DNA of 64,000 nucleotides from Polyporus tsugae (GCA_024305745.1 JAHRBS010000001.1:930001-994000); one strand, 5' to 3'; numbered from the stretch's first letter, positions 33,200-46,070 are shown. Notes: a model not told the origin generated them from the sequence alone. Translations and numbers: made by a program.

Positions 33200-35330
33200 T
33201 TACAGGCTGTCTAAGAACTCCGCAGCTTCCTTCCTCGACGTGCCACCCTCTTCCCATTCACCGTTGACGGCCTTCCTCAGCACCTCAAGCCTCGCACGCT
33301 TCTTCGCGCCATCCTCCCCGAACGCCTTCTGCAACACCTCTCGTACCTCACCCTTGATGGCTTCAATGGTCCCCTTCGGCGTGTACCCGGTGCGGTAGAT
33401 TGGCTTGAGGCCATTCCCGGTCCGGACCTCGAGCAACTCGTAGCCGACCTGGAGTTGGTCGGCGATGTGCACCGCGTTCTGCGGCTGGTCGCCACCGAAG
33501 GGCCAGACAATCCTGTTGGGTTCGGTTCATACATGTCAGCCTGTGGCTATCGGCGGATGGGCAGTCGTGCGTACTGGGGAACACCAGCGGAGATTGCTTC
33601 CGTGACGCCGTTGTGGCCGCCGTGAGCGATGAACCATCCCGTGGCCTAAAGCAACGATGTCAGCATGATGCATGATGTAGGGCTCTTGAGCGCGAGCGAC
33701 ATACCGGATGGTCGAGGATGAGTTGTTGAGGGGTCCAAGGGGAGAGGACGCCCTTCCCATATGCCTTCACCTTCTCCTGAATCTCGTCCGGAATTTTTGT
33801 GGCAAAGGGAGAGGCGTGGCTCAGGATCTGTGCGACGCTTTCAGATCAAGGAGGAGGGGACGATGCGAGCTCACTTACGAAGGGGATGTTAAGCTCCATG
33901 ATGACCTCGAGAACCGCCCATACACTGTCGGGGTTGCCTACGGGCCAAAAGATAGAACCAAAGGAAATCTACGCAAGGAAAAGCCAGCCGTGAGGCCGCA
34001 ATCGAGGGCTGCAAATTGGATGGGGGAGGACTTACGTAGACCAAGGACTTCTCTCCGGAAGATTTCAGAGTCGCATCCAGGAACTCTTGAATCTCACTCG
34101 ACTCTGCAGACTGCTTCCTCTCGTTCGCTGCCGCAGTCGCCTTGGATGCGGATGGAAGGAGCGGACCGACCGCGTACGCTGGACGGCCCGTCTCGGCAAA
34201 CCAAGCCTTCGCTGAGGCGACTGCCTCAGGCTCGTATGAAGTCGGAGTGAACATGAAAAGACCGTCAGAGGCTTCAAAGGTCCTGAACAGGTGTTTAATG
34301 TCTCGCTAACAAGCGGTGACCCAGCATACGCACTCGTAGACTCTTGGGAAGAGGGAGTACATGTCCTCTGGGATAGGGAGCTGAGGTGATGGGCAGTCAA
34401 TGTACGTTCGACCAGTGCCTATGCCATGTCGCTGGCCACTCACAACTTGGGGGTGATGCTCGTGATCGTACATGGGAACCATCCCGGGGACGCGCACAAG
34501 CTTTCCGGTTGGTGTGAATATCATCTAGGTTGCTTGGATCAGTATCCTAGTCATGTCGAGTGCAGCGCTTTGCACTGGGCGTACCTCGCGTGCGATCTCT
34601 TTAAAGCTACGTCCTGTTCGGCGAACTTCTTCTTCGATACGGAGACGAACATTGCCTCTTCCCCCGAGGTGTTCAGGACCGAAGAGGTGGAAGATGGCAT
34701 ATGTCAGTCCGGGGTGCCAAGAGAAGACCTTCACGGTATTTCCACTAAGAGCCTTGATCGAGTTGAAGGGCTCGACGGCGAAAAACTATTCCCAACAGTC
34801 AGGCCCAGAGATACACGAGAAGGAGAAGCAACTGTGCTCACGTCGATAATGATCGCCTTTGGTTTGGGGAGGGGGGTGTAGCGCGTGCCAGTCTTCGTGC
34901 AAACAAGCTCCTCTTCGGCAACAATTGACTTCCAAGCCGTCTTGAAGTGTTCATCGCCATCTGGTGAAAAGAAGAACTGGACGTCCCCAATAGCGATTAC
35001 CCTCGAAACGACGTCAGCTTGTAAAGAGAGGTAGATGTTAGCTGAGAACTAACCTAATGCGTGCCGCAAGCTCTTCCTCGTCTGCATCAAAGCTGCGGGC
35101 CAGCTCGTTCTTGATACGGTCATAGAAGGCGTTTGTAGCGATGAGGGTAACTGTCACGGGCCGGAGTCTGACGAAGCGTGCAAATAGATTGATTAGAGGG
35201 CGCGCATGGCCTGCAGATCATTGCATTAGTGCTATGTTAAGATTGTCCAGCCTGAGAGGTCAAACCGGAAACCATACGTACCCCACGCCTGGTATGGATA
35301 TCCAACAATATGACTCTGAAGGGTGGACAT
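33200..35330 (-). CDS. UDP-glycosyltransferase (GT1 type)
   Basis: Transfers a sugar from a UDP-sugar to a small acceptor, unknown here. Eleven exons in coding order: 35330-35282, 35210-35054, 35001-34842, 34785-34585, 34524-34444, 34380-34334, 34282-34036, 33968-33879, 33827-33705, 33645-33575, 33512-33200; 1539 nt, 512 residues, every junction in phase. The acceptor half begins HIVGYPYQAWGHARP with the likely catalytic His18. The donor half carries the UDP-glycosyltransferase signature at about 375-425: WTPQQLILDHP, AHGGHN, then GVPQIVWPFGGDQPQNA. No signal peptide or membrane anchor is seen, which suggests a soluble enzyme, as is usual for fungal small-molecule UGTs. A broken paralogue lies directly upstream in the same orientation. 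Confidence 0.93.
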
Positions 35331-36161
35331 CGCAGCGCGATCGGTTTGGGTAAGGCTAAACTGTGGAGTTGTTAGCAATCTCTAGATGAGCAGTGACCTC
35401 TTTAAATACCTGACTAGAGCGGAGCCGACAATCGATAGCGCGGGAATATACGCCATTGAGTCGTGATTGGAAAGCACCGACAATTGCGATGACATGCGAC
35501 GGAGAAGTTCACATTGGGACCTAGATTTGCATCACGGTAGTTCGAATGCCTACAATCGATTCATGAGAACATCGAACGCATAGAATTAGAGAGGACGCTT
35601 CTCACCGGGCTCTTTCCACCAAGTAGCTTATACATGACGCATCATAATTCCCATTGTGTCATCAGATATTACCAACGCATTTGCGCACCCCCTGCCGCTG
35701 TAAACGTGATCGTCTGGCACGTACGTATAACGTAGGTACGGTGCCAAATTCGAGGGGGAATGTGACCTGACGCGGCGGGATGACGTGTCGGCATGGCGGC
35801 TTGCATTAGGGCTGCTGCATTGACTCGGAGATAGCCCAGCGACACGAGGCCGGATGCTCTCACCGTAGGACGGCCAATTGGTATGACAACGTTGTCGATG
35901 GGGTCGATGGATAGGTGCATCACGGCGCTGAAAGCTGCAAAGAAGATATAGAGGTTCGTAGGCCGGCGGTCGTGGGAGCAGGCTCATCCCCAACTTAGCG
36001 CTGATAACATGGATTGGGACACAGCCACATGCATTGTTTTCAGTTGAATTTTGAACGATTGGCCCCACAGGTGCTGGGGCTTTCAGAAGATGGTGCCCAA
36101 GGAGATCCGACAAGGCATTCAGAAGGTGTGAGCGGTAATAGACGAACGCACGGGCACGTAC
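35331..36161. other. Spacer between UGT gene and truncated paralogue
   Basis: Occupies the place where exons 8-11 of the paralogue would be expected. No trace of the donor-binding half was found on the minus strand; the sequence is unrelated to the intact copy. Confidence 0.5.
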
Positions 36162-37440
36162 GTAGAGCAAGGATCTCGGACCAGAATTCTTGAGCATCGC
36201 ATTGAGGAACTCCTCGATCAGCGCGCCATGTTTTCTCTCGTACGTCTTTGCGGTCTCCTTCGAGCTGGCAGGCAGCAACGGCCCGCAGACATGCACCTGA
36301 CGGCCGGTCTCACTAAACCACGTCCTCGTCGCCGCGACTGCCGTCGGTTCGTAACATTCTGGGGTCACCAGGAGCATGCCATCCATCGCCTGTACCGTCC
36401 TGTCGAACGCAACGTTAAGTACGGTAAAGAAATGCCGTTAAACGGCAAGCTCACTCGTGTACTCTGGGGAACACCGTGGTGCCGAAGTCCTCAGGAAACG
36501 GGAATTGACAACCCAAATATTAGTTCCGATTTGTAGGCCGTGGGATGACTTCTTACGTCCTGGGGGTGGTACTCGTAGTCGTACATGGAGGGCATTGAGG
36601 GGACACGGACCACCTCTCCCTTTGGCTGGAATGCGAACTATGACGCGATGTGAGCTTATGAACTCGAGGGAACCGGTACGACGCGCGAACCTACCTCGAG
36701 CGCGACCTCCTTGTACGACCGCCCTGATCGCTTTGCTTCCTCCTCGGCCTTGACGCGAAAGTTTCCCCGGCCGCCGACGCTTTCAGGTCCGAACATGTAG
36801 AACATCGCGGCAGCCATGCCGGATTCCTAGGCATATACTTTGACGGTGTCGCCGCACAGCTCCCTGATGTAGTTGAAAGGGTCGATCGCGAAGAACTATT
36901 GCATATTGAGGAGTCGTGAGTCAGCGCACGCGCTGGTAACGGCAGCAATAAATAAAGGGAATCACGTACATCCAGAATTACGGCCTGGGGTTTCGTGAGC
37001 GGAGCCAGACGGGCGCTGGGACTTTGACAAACGACCTCTTCTTCGGAGACAAGCGCCTTCCAGACCTTGTTGAATTCTTCATCCCCATCTCCCAACTTCA
37101 GGAACCCGACGTTCCCGATAGATACAACTCTGTATCAAGGATTCAGCATGATCGCACGGACGTATCAAGGGTGCGCTACAGACCTAACGTATTGCACTCC
37201 TCCTCGCCCGCCTCGAAGTGACGTGCGAGCTCGATCTTGACCCGATCGTAGAACGCGTTGGTAGTTACAAACGTCACATCGACCGAGCGCAGCTTGACCA
37301 TACGGGCTGCCAAGCCAAGAAGAGGACGGGTGTGGCTTATCGACAGGGTATCCATTATGAAGCCACCACTAAGAAAGAGGAGATACGTATACGAACCCCA
37401 AGCCTGGCATGGGAATCCGATGATATGCTTCTTCTGGACA
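36162..37440 (-). pseudogene. Truncated UDP-glycosyltransferase paralogue
   Basis: Parallels exons 1-7 of the intact gene downstream: IIGFPCQAWG (exon 1), RPLLGLAARMVKLRSVDVTF (exon 2), FGPESVGGRGNFRVK (exon 4), and a last recognisable block ending PRSLLY at 36162. Lesions: an in-frame TAG at 36829-36827 where the surrounding text of the paralogue reads a Trp codon region (VKVYA-stop-ESGM); no ATG at the position of the paralogue start; an exon 2 acceptor that leaves the wrong phase; and complete loss of the donor-binding C-terminal half, including the UGT signature. The intron positions are those of the intact gene, so it arose by tandem duplication, not retroposition. It should not make an active enzyme. 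Confidence 0.85.
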
Positions 37441-39164
37441 GCGACTCCGGCTATTACGGATTGAGGGAGTGCCGGACAAAGTTGGGGGAGAGCATTTGGG
37501 CCATTGGACCGGCCGCTAAATACCTCTTGCCCAATTGCAACCGTTACTGCAGATCTGGAGAAAGATGGCAGACACAACTTTTCTCTCCTTCTACTCAACC
37601 TTGCGACGCATCTTGGCCGGAAGGTTGAATTGACGTCATACAAAGTTCTGTCCGCCACCCCTTTCTGGGTCTGCGATAACGATGGGGAGAAAGCATGGCC
37701 TTCGTTCACCGAATTGTCATTGTTGTCACTGTGCAGCCACAACTCTCTGCGCGTGCGTTAAGGAACGAGTGAATCGCAAGAAGTAGGGGCGGGCAGGGAT
37801 GCGGTGCTGCACTTACCGGAAGGGCACCATATACGGTTTGCTAAGGTTCAGACATGCTGACAGGCCGTAGAGGAGTAATTCGCCGCGACATGCGAGAACC
37901 CGTTGGCACACGGACGAGCAAAACACTTCCAGCAGCATCCACAACAGATACTGAGACAGGCGTCTCCTGGGCTGCGACGCATTCAGATCATGGAAGGGCC
38001 GGTGACACGAAGGTCCGAGTCACTCACCAAGGGAATGTTGGGGGCAATAATAACCTCTTACCAACAGAAAGTGACGTGCTGGGTGGCGCTTTGCTGTGAC
38101 GCGCAGCAAGCACGTCGACCGATGGAGTCAGAACATCTGGCATTCGCTGGCAAATTGCAGAAATGGCAGAAATTGGACGTAAGACTGTAAGTATGGTACT
38201 TAAGTACCTGCGAATCGGTGGCATGCGGCTGTCATCGACGTGCCTATGGCGGTCGCAAACGGACAGACGCACTTTTCATGGTGCAACCTATGCGGTCGGA
38301 TACCAGAAGACCGACACGCATTGCGCAGGCTCCGATAAACAGAGGAACCGACTGCTCGTCCGCTGATTCAACCTATACGCATGCCTCAACGCATACAACG
38401 TAGGGCGCCTTGGCCGGAATGAGGTCATGGGCACCGTTCCCGCCCGGAGGAGCTGTCAAGTTACCAAGCCTCGCGTGTTTCGCCCGAGGAGAGACGGATA
38501 GAAGACTGCGCTTAAAGCTGCTCCAGACCGGATGTCGAGGGCGAAATCGAGTCTGCGGAGGGCGTTTTGAACGCACAGCCGATCGAGCGGGAATTCTCCC
38601 GCCTGTCCTCTGGTGTCATCTCGCGAGAGAGGGGCGAGCTTGGGACGGTCTCGAGCGGAAGCTGAGCGCTGAGAAAGAATGCAGCGTTAAACGTGATCGT
38701 GTGCCGCAAAATGTGGAGCTACACACTGGATTGCGTGGGGCAAACGCCGTCGCTGCGACTGAAGCTTGAAGCTGTACAGTAGTACATTGTCCACAGCTGC
38801 TGAATAAAACGCCGAGCCAGACGTCGTAGATCAGTGCCCACGCGTATGAGAAGACGAGGTGAATGCGTACTGAGTCAAGTTGTATGCGGCCGCTATGCCG
38901 ACCAAGGGTATTGTTGGGAGACAAGGAGGACGGCGACGGTCCGCTGACGGAGAGCAGGAGCCGAGATCGGGGTAGGCCAGATATGGACGGTCGGAGCAGC
39001 AGCCGCCCAGTCAACAACACCCGCCTGCTCCCTCGCCGCCTCCAGTCACCGCCATACATAAACCTTGACGCCTCTGCCCGCAGCCGGCTGCATTCCTTCT
39101 TCTTTCTCCCCAAACCTCCGCCTCCTTCTCTCTCGTACTCCGCGACCTCAAATCCTCGACGAGT
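37441..39164. other. No recognisable gene; promoter of next gene at right end
   Basis: Only short frames. The last 110 bases hold a CATACATAAAC TATA-like element (about 39053) and a long pyrimidine-rich leader before the ATG at 39165. Confidence 0.45.
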
Positions 39165-40402
39165 ATGTTTGGATCCACCAAGTTCGCTCTTCTCGCCACC
39201 GCCGTCGCGGGGCTGCAGCTGGCTGGCACCTCTGCCCAATCGTAAGCACTGTTCTTGATCCGCACGTCGACAACCCGTCACTGACCGCTTCCCGCCTTCG
39301 TTTCGCTCCCTCGCTCGCTTCCCGCGCCCTCTTTTTGCCACAGCATTTCCTCCAAGTGCCAGTCCACTCTTGCTTCCATCCTCACCTCCTCGGACGCATC
39401 CTGCTTGAATCCCCAGAGCCTCCTTGGCCTTGCCGCGGCCAGCGGCAACACCTCCGTCGTCCCCACCATTAACACCTGGCTCACCGGCCTATGTGCCAAG
39501 CCTGCATGCACCAACCAGACCATCTCTGCCTTGGTTCAAAATGTCACTTCGGGCTGCCAGTCCGAACTCAGCTCCATGGGTTTAAGTGGCATCGACGCGA
39601 ACGAGCTCACTGCTCTCGTCGAGTCCGCCTACCCAACCGTCCGTAAAGTCGCCTGCCTCACCGAGTGAGTCCTCGTTCCTTCATTTGCTTCATGTACACC
39701 CTCCCCTTCCCCGTTCCCGCAGTCTCAACCGTCCCGTTCACACGCTGATCATCCCCCTTTTCTCTTCTCTCCCGTCCTCTCCCACCCCGTACCGCTTCTG
39801 TGACGGCACCCCATGCGCACGCATTCGTGCCCTGTCACTTACGGCACACCGCGGGCCCGCAGCACGAAGCAGAGTAATGAGCTCTGCGTGACTGAGTTCC
39901 TCACTGGCGTCGAGGGCACCACCGGCAACCTCTCCGTCGCGAACATCGAGGCGCTCGCCACCAACTTCGGCAACAGCGGCTCGTTCCCCAACCTTCCCTC
40001 CAACGTCACCTGCTCCAACTGCGTCAAGGCAGCGTACACGATTGTCAGCAAGGACTTCGCCGGAATTTTGCCGTCCAGCGTTGGCTCGTACTTCCAGAAC
40101 ACCTGCGGTGCCTCGTTCACCGGTATGTAAAGCCCTTGACGTGAATTTCTTGGCCTCGCGCGAGCGAGGCTGTGTTGTTACGCGTGTCCTTCCAGCTGCG
40201 GCTGACTCAATTCTTCATTTGCGTTCGCGTTTTCACAGACGGCTCCTCGCCCTCCGATGTTACTGAAAGCGCGAGCGGCGCGGCCTCGTCGACGACAGTC
40301 ACATCCAACGGCGCTTTGCCCGCGGTTGGCTTCGCACCGGCGGTTGGCATTGCGGCGTCGATCCTCGTGGCGGCCTCGTCTGCGCTTGTTGTCCTTGCTT
40401 GA
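39165..40402 (+). CDS. Secreted GPI-anchored cysteine-containing protein
   Basis: Exons 39165-39241, 39344-39664, 39863-40122 and 40239-40402; 822 nt, 273 residues. Introns are 102, 198 and 116 bp, longer than elsewhere. An N-terminal signal peptide (KFALLATAVAGLQLAGTSAQ) is followed by two similar cysteine-bearing halves: one with C-x-S-TLASI and CLNPQSLLGL, the other with CVTEFL, NVTCSNCVKAAY and CGASF. A Ser/Thr/Ala-rich tail ends in a hydrophobic segment (GIAASILVAASSALVVLA), the classic GPI-attachment layout. The protein is expected on the outer plasma membrane or cell wall. The family resembles basidiomycete GPI proteins of unknown role (possibly the DUF7729 type; family name unsure). 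The acceptor of exon 3 was chosen among nearby AGs by phase. Confidence 0.8.
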
Positions 40403-41719
40403 GCTTGAGAGTGGGGTCGTTCGCATTTGGATTTGGACTCGGACTCGACCGTTGGGCCGAGGACAGTGCCGTCTGCTCCTTGCTCTGTCACGATACCGCA
40501 TTGATCAAGGATAGATGCTCATGTAAATACACTCTCGGACAACGAACTTAATGGACTTCTATTATTACCTTCTCGGGACTGACCGTAGCACTATTTCTTT
40601 GTTACGACGTCGTCTCTCTCTAATGACCATTGCTTAATCATGGACCTGAATATCCACTGACTGCAACCTCGCGTCCATATGTCCACGTTTGCGATGTGGT
40701 CGACATTGATCAATAGCTTCCGTCTTGTGCTTCCATGCTCCGGCTTGGTTCCTTCCATGTATTGATGGGGCGAGTATATTTTTCATAGCTTCCGAGCGCT
40801 TTTTGTGGTCATTGACTGACTTCTGCGGCCAGGCTTGCTTCGAAGGTGCCACCCTTGACACGACAAGCAATAGCCAATATCGCACCACGGAATACCCTTG
40901 TAATTCAAGTTGTGACCGCGATTGGTCCCCTGGTAAGTAAGTAAGTGAGGCTGGTTCAGGACCTGAATCTTGGAAGCGCCGCATATTGATCGAGTAACAA
41001 TGACTTTACTTATAATGGTCTATTATCGGGGCTTATCCGGGTCACCGGTCCTGAACAGCCTTGTAATCCATGATGTATGTTTTATGGTGAGTGCGTCTAT
41101 CCAGTATTAGGGCTTTTATGGCTTGTACACGCACTCATATATACCAATTCTATATACAACTGACCCCTTCGACGACGCGATTTTGCATATACATACAACA
41201 GTGCCACCACGGCGATCGTCATCCGACACAGTGAATAGAAGAAGCAAAACATGATGTCAAGCAGTCGAGCGCTGATCAAACACAGCAATTGGACCTGGAC
41301 CTAAGTATCGCCAGCCAGTCCTACAGCACTCGAGCTCACTGCCACGGCCGAGAAACCTCGTGGGGTGCACTGAGACCGGTTCTATGTATGTACACACGGC
41401 GAGCAACCCCCGAAAAACATGGGATGGAACACGCGCATCGCACGCGCAACTACGTACGCGTCCTCGTCGTCCTCGTTTCTGATGCTTGCTTATGGGCACC
41501 GCAGATGGCCAATCTGCCTCCGCCGGCCGAGTCTTCGACTCCATCCGCCGGGGTACTAATACTGCATATACATAATCGTCGGCCGTCAACGCCGCAACAC
41601 AACCGCGTTCGCGAGACGAGTATATATAAAAGCCCGTCTGTGGCCGGCACGGTCCCATCAATATCATAGCCTCACTCGCTCCGCCTCTCCTTCGACCTTC
41701 CTCCAACCTTCTCGAATTA
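40403..41719. other. Intergenic region with protease promoter
   Basis: No gene seen. The right end carries a strong TATA box (41621-41630) followed by a pyrimidine-rich leader. Confidence 0.5.
41621..41630 (+). promoter_or_regulatory. TATA box of the aspartic protease gene
   Basis: TATATATAAA lies about 90 bp before the ATG at 41720, with CT-rich DNA between. Placement and sequence fit a strongly expressed secreted-enzyme gene. Confidence 0.7.
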
Positions 41720-43277
41720 ATGGCGCGCTTCTCCGTCCTCCTTGTGCTCTGCGCCGTGGCCACCGCCGCGTCGGCGACGCCCTTTGTCACCGTGCGCGAC
41801 TCCCCGGTGACGCTCCCGCTAGCGCGGCGCTTCAACTTCACGGGCTCCTCCAAGATCGTGGAGCTGGACCGCGCCCGCGCGCAGGTGCTCAAGACCGTCG
41901 GCCACGCCAATGCGAACGCCAAGCGGGCCCCGAGCGTCATGGCGGTGAACGAACAGACGCACTACACCGTCCTGGTGGGCGTCGGCGCGTCGACGCCGCA
42001 GACGATGTACAACCTGCTCCTCGACACGGGCAGCGCGAACATGGTCATCGGCGGCGGCAAGGCGTACGACAAGACGTCGACGAGCAAGGACACCGGAAAC
42101 ACGGTCGTGAGTCGGCTTGTTCTATGTGCGCGAGTGGAAATGAATATTACTTGTTTGCCGTGCAGGCCGCGACGCACGGCTCTCGGTCGTTCACCGGCGA
42201 GCAGTACACCGACACGGTCACGCTCGGGCCGCTGACCGTCCAGAACCAGGGCGTCGCGATCGCGAACCAGACAACAGGCTTCCCCAAGGGCGTCGACGGT
42301 ATCCTCGGGTACGTGACATGTTGTCCACGGACAGTCCTGGCGCGGTGCTCATGCTTACCCGTTTTGTCAGCATCGGCCCCGCGATTTTGAGTAGGGGAAC
42401 TGTCTCCGACTTCCAGCTCGTCCCGACGGTGTTCGACAACGCGTATGAACAGGACCAGATGACCGCGGAAGTGGTCGGCTTCGCGTTCGCGCCCGCCTCG
42501 CAGGTCTCGACGCCCAACGGCCTCTTGACGTTCGGCGGCACCGACAGCTCCCAGTTCACGGGGAACGTCCAATTCGCGTGCGTACCGCGTCGCGCTTCTC
42601 CTGCCCGTCGCGGCCTTGAGGAATTGCTGGCTAACGCGCGCACAGCTCAATCACGGAAACCTCCCCTGCGTCGAACTATCTCGGCTTCGACGCGTCGGTC
42701 ACGTACGGCTCGGACACGCCCATCCTCAAGCAGACCTCTGGGATCGTCGACACCGGCACCACCCTCGTCCTGCTCGCCACCGATGGGTTCGAGGCGTACA
42801 AGAACGCCACGGGCGCGGTGCTCGACGACGCCACTGGCCTGCTTAAGATCACGAATGACCAGTATGCCAACCTGCAGAGCCTGTTCTTCACCCGCTTCAG
42901 TGTGAGTACAGTATTCTGTTGTTGCCCCGCGCACCCTGCTAGCAAGATTCGTACTTACGTTTTCCCCGACAGACAACCTACGAGTTCGTCCCCAACGCCC
43001 AGACCTGGCCGCGTTCCGTACGTCTCCCCCTCTCTCCCTGTTCCCGTACGAGAAGCTGACTCGTCCTTGGGGTCCCCTCGTCCAGCTCAACACCGCGATC
43101 GGCGGCGACGCGGACAGCATCTACCTCGTCGTCGCGGACCTCGGGTCGCCGAGCGGCGCGGGGCTCGACTTCATCAACGGCTACGCCTGGCTCGAGCGCT
43201 TCTACACCGCGTACAACGGGATGTCGAACCAGCTCGGCATCGCGACCACCAAGTACACCAACAGCACCGACAACTGA
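41720..43277 (+). CDS. Secreted pepsin-family (A1) aspartic protease, polyporopepsin-like
   Basis: Exons 41720-42106, 42166-42308, 42371-42577, 42646-42901, 42973-43017 and 43086-43277; 1230 nt, 409 residues, introns 59-71 bp, all in phase. A signal peptide (about residues 1-19) and a propeptide ending at the dibasic K68-R69 are followed by a mature part of about 340 residues, the size of polyporopepsin. The catalytic aspartates are D102 (LLDTGS) and D281 (GIVDTGTTL). Family resemblance is strong: GVDGILG, ATGAVLDDATGLL, YANLQSLFFT, LDFINGYAWLERFY. One oddity: the flap motif, normally YGSGSF, reads HGSRSF here, so the flap tyrosine is histidine. Expected to be extracellular. It heads a run of wall and secreted enzyme genes. 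Confidence 0.95.
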
Positions 43278-44318
43278 TCTTGAAGAAAACTCGGACTTGC
43301 GGAGTTTCAGTTTTCGTCGCACGTCGGGCATTTGGGCACGCGTGCGAACCCGTCTGTGGCTGTTCAAGTTCTCAGTCGGTGTTCGTGCGCCGCGCGAGCC
43401 ATTCGCTCGTTGAAATTATTTGTATGCTGCTTTGCAATTGTATAATACCCTACGGACGCTGCTGACGCTCTGGACTTGCCATACTTAATGTAATAGTTTT
43501 CATTTATACCCCAGGCCTCGCTGTCGGCCTTGCTTCGCGAGTTCGCGGCCGGTCTTGGTGTGAATTGAAAGATCGTTTTTGCTCAAGTATGCGACGTCGA
43601 CCGACTGTGGGCGCGCAAGAGCGCAGGGGGTTGCTCATGGTCCATCATAACGACGGTTGGCACCCGGAGATGTTACAGTTGGATAAGGAGCGTCGGCGTC
43701 GGCGAGATGGGAGGGCCACTGAGAGGGTCCGAGGAGACGTAGCGAAACAAGAACAAGGTCGTTAGGTGACGATCATCCTGCATTTGAACGCGTTGTGATC
43801 AATGGGATTGATAGCGTTGACGACTCGGAGTGCCTTGTATACGACAAACGTGTTACAATTGCATTTGGCCGTACAACATCATAAGAGACATGCCCGCACA
43901 GAGGGATACATGGATACAACTTCGCTAGGAATCGTAATCGGTAATGGTTTCCAGCATCTACTGTCAGTAAGTAGACGAGGGCAGACCCATCAAGAGACGC
44001 GGGAAAGGGGGGAGACCGTGCGGCCACCGGCGCACCAGCTTCCTTCGTGAAATGGATACAGTGGATGAGGAGGAGGAATAAAAGTACATGAAGAGGAACT
44101 GAGGGCTGTGGTGCACCGGCGCACCCCCCTCATCGCCAGAACTTGAATGAACCGAGACTGAAAGCGCGAGAAACCATGAAACCAGACCCAGAGAAGAAAA
44201 AACAAGTATGTAACCAGGCTTAAAACCTGGGGAAACCACCGATCCGCGACTACGCACGGAAGCAGGGTACGACGCAGGCCACAGGCGCTCGTCGTCAGAC
44301 CCAGCGCCTTGCGTGAAC
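43278..44318. other. Convergent intergenic region
   Basis: Lies between the 3' ends of the protease gene and the GH17-like gene. No gene recognised. Confidence 0.5.
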
Positions 44319-46070
44319 TTAGCAGTGCGTCTTGGGCGCGAAGTCGAACTTGAGCTTGCCGGAGCCGTCGAGGATGCCGTACCCACCTTCCTGCGCGTCC
44401 GAGTAGATGTGCGCGAACCAGCCGACACCGCCGCCAGGGACGGACTTGAAGTACGCGCAGTTCTGGTCGAGCATATCGAAGTACGCCTTCTCCTGCGAGA
44501 CGGACGCCTGCGCGGCGGCGCTGTTCGGCCGCTGGCTGCTATTCTCGACCGCGGACGGCCATCCGTTCTGCAAGCGCAAGCGGCGTCAGCATTGCACGTA
44601 GGCACACGCACACTAGGGGAGGATGGCGCACCTCGGTGAGGTAGATCTTGCGACCGTTCGCTTGGGGGACCCAGAACTTATCAATGCCGTTCTTGATCGA
44701 AGGCCAGGCAGCCCGGGCTGTTCACGCGCATGCGCTCCCCGTCAGTACCTCTCGAAACGAAAAACGCCAAATTAAGCAACGCACCGGTGGTCGCGTCCCC
44801 AGAGAAGAACGGGAGCATGTGTGCATCGAGGACGTCGACGGCGTCGAGGACCTTAAGGCCCGAGCCACCGTCCTTCTGGAACGAGTACTGCATATCTGAC
44901 ACGGTGACAGGAATGCCGAGGGACGCGAGCTGGTCCTGCGCCGAGCGGACCTGCGAGAGGAGGTCGGAGGGCGACAGGACACCGTCTAGAAGCGGCTCGG
45001 AGCCGAACTGGACCGCGCGCGTGACGAACTTGGCCTTGGGGTTCGAGTGCAGCGTCGCGAAGAGCGAGTCGCGGCGCTGCTTCCACTGTGAGCTGCCGTC
45101 GAAGCCGAACTGCACACGGGGGAGAGGAGAGCGTTAGCGATAACGATGCGACGGTCGGCGTGCGCGACTCTCGCGGGCTCGAAGAAGCGTAACTGGCACT
45201 TACCCAGATGAGGGCTTGGACGCCGATGCCTATACATAGGACAGATTAGGAACGTTACGTGGCAACGCGAAGGTTAACTATAGCCACGTACCGTTGTTAT
45301 AAGCAGCCTCGACGACATCATCACTGGTCCAGCCATCCCAGTTAGAGGTTTGTCCCCTTCCGCACGAAAGACCACACACTCACTAGAAACCCTTGTTGTC
45401 GCAGGCACCGTAGAGACGGACATAGCGACCCTTGAAGCGGTTGCGGATGTCCGCGAACTCCGAGTTCAGCTGGCTCTTGGACTGGCCTGAACGTCCATGG
45501 CACATTGATTGAGCATCGAAAATGTCACCCAAACGGAAAGAATGGTGTGTACTACTCACAGGCGCTGACCTCGTAACTGAACCCGAGGAAGGCGTACTCG
45601 GTCTTGTCGTCGCACCACCATCCGTCGAGGCTGTTCGGGAGGTTGGCGGGCGGGCTGAAGCCCAGCGCGGGGAAGCAACCGCTGCTGCTGCCGGTCGAAG
45701 GCGCGTTGCCCGGCTTGGGCGGGGCGTAGGTCTTACTGGGGGCGGCACTTGTGTGCGTGCTCGTGTGCGACGTGTGGGCAGGCTTAGCTGAACTCGTGCT
45801 GATGTGGGCATATGCGCACTCAGTCTCTGACTCCCAAGCTTCTGACGAAAGGAAAAAAGGCGACACTCACGAGGTGTGATGCCTAGTGTTGCAGCGACGT
45901 TGCCTCAAATGTGTGGCGGGGGAGGCAACGGGGGAAGCGACGGGAGCCGGGACGGGGACGGGGACGGGGACGGGTGCGCGGGCATGGTGCGCGGGCTTGA
46001 TGTGTGCCGCTTGGGCGAGCGATGAGAGGCCGGAAAGAGCGAGGAGCGTAAAGAGCGTGAGGGACACCAT
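44319..46070 (-). CDS. Secreted GH17-like beta-1,3-glucan-active hydrolase, copy 1
   Basis: Eight exons in coding order: 46070-45871, 45798-45560, 45486-45384, 45323-45292, 45229-45204, 45109-44785, 44717-44632, 44567-44319; 1260 nt, 419 residues. Signal peptide MVSLTLFTLLALSGLSSLAQA, then a low-complexity linker with Pro-Val repeats and His/Thr/Ser, then a catalytic domain. AFLGFSYEVSAC and RYVRLYGACDNKGFY mark its start. VQFGSEPL gives the likely acid/base Glu, and YLTENGWPS resembles the GH17 nucleophile signature. GVGWFAHIYSDAQEGGYGI lies near the C-terminus. The fold and motifs match yeast Scw/Bgl2-type wall enzymes as I recall them; the exact reaction is inferred. A tandem paralogue follows at 46731 with the same intron positions. 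The Pro/Ser/Thr linker suggests O-mannosylation and wall attachment. Confidence 0.8.

Noticed and set aside
38616..39341. 241-residue minus-strand frame
   Set aside because: Antisense to the promoter, first exon and first intron of the GPI-protein gene; product is Arg/Gly-rich low complexity.
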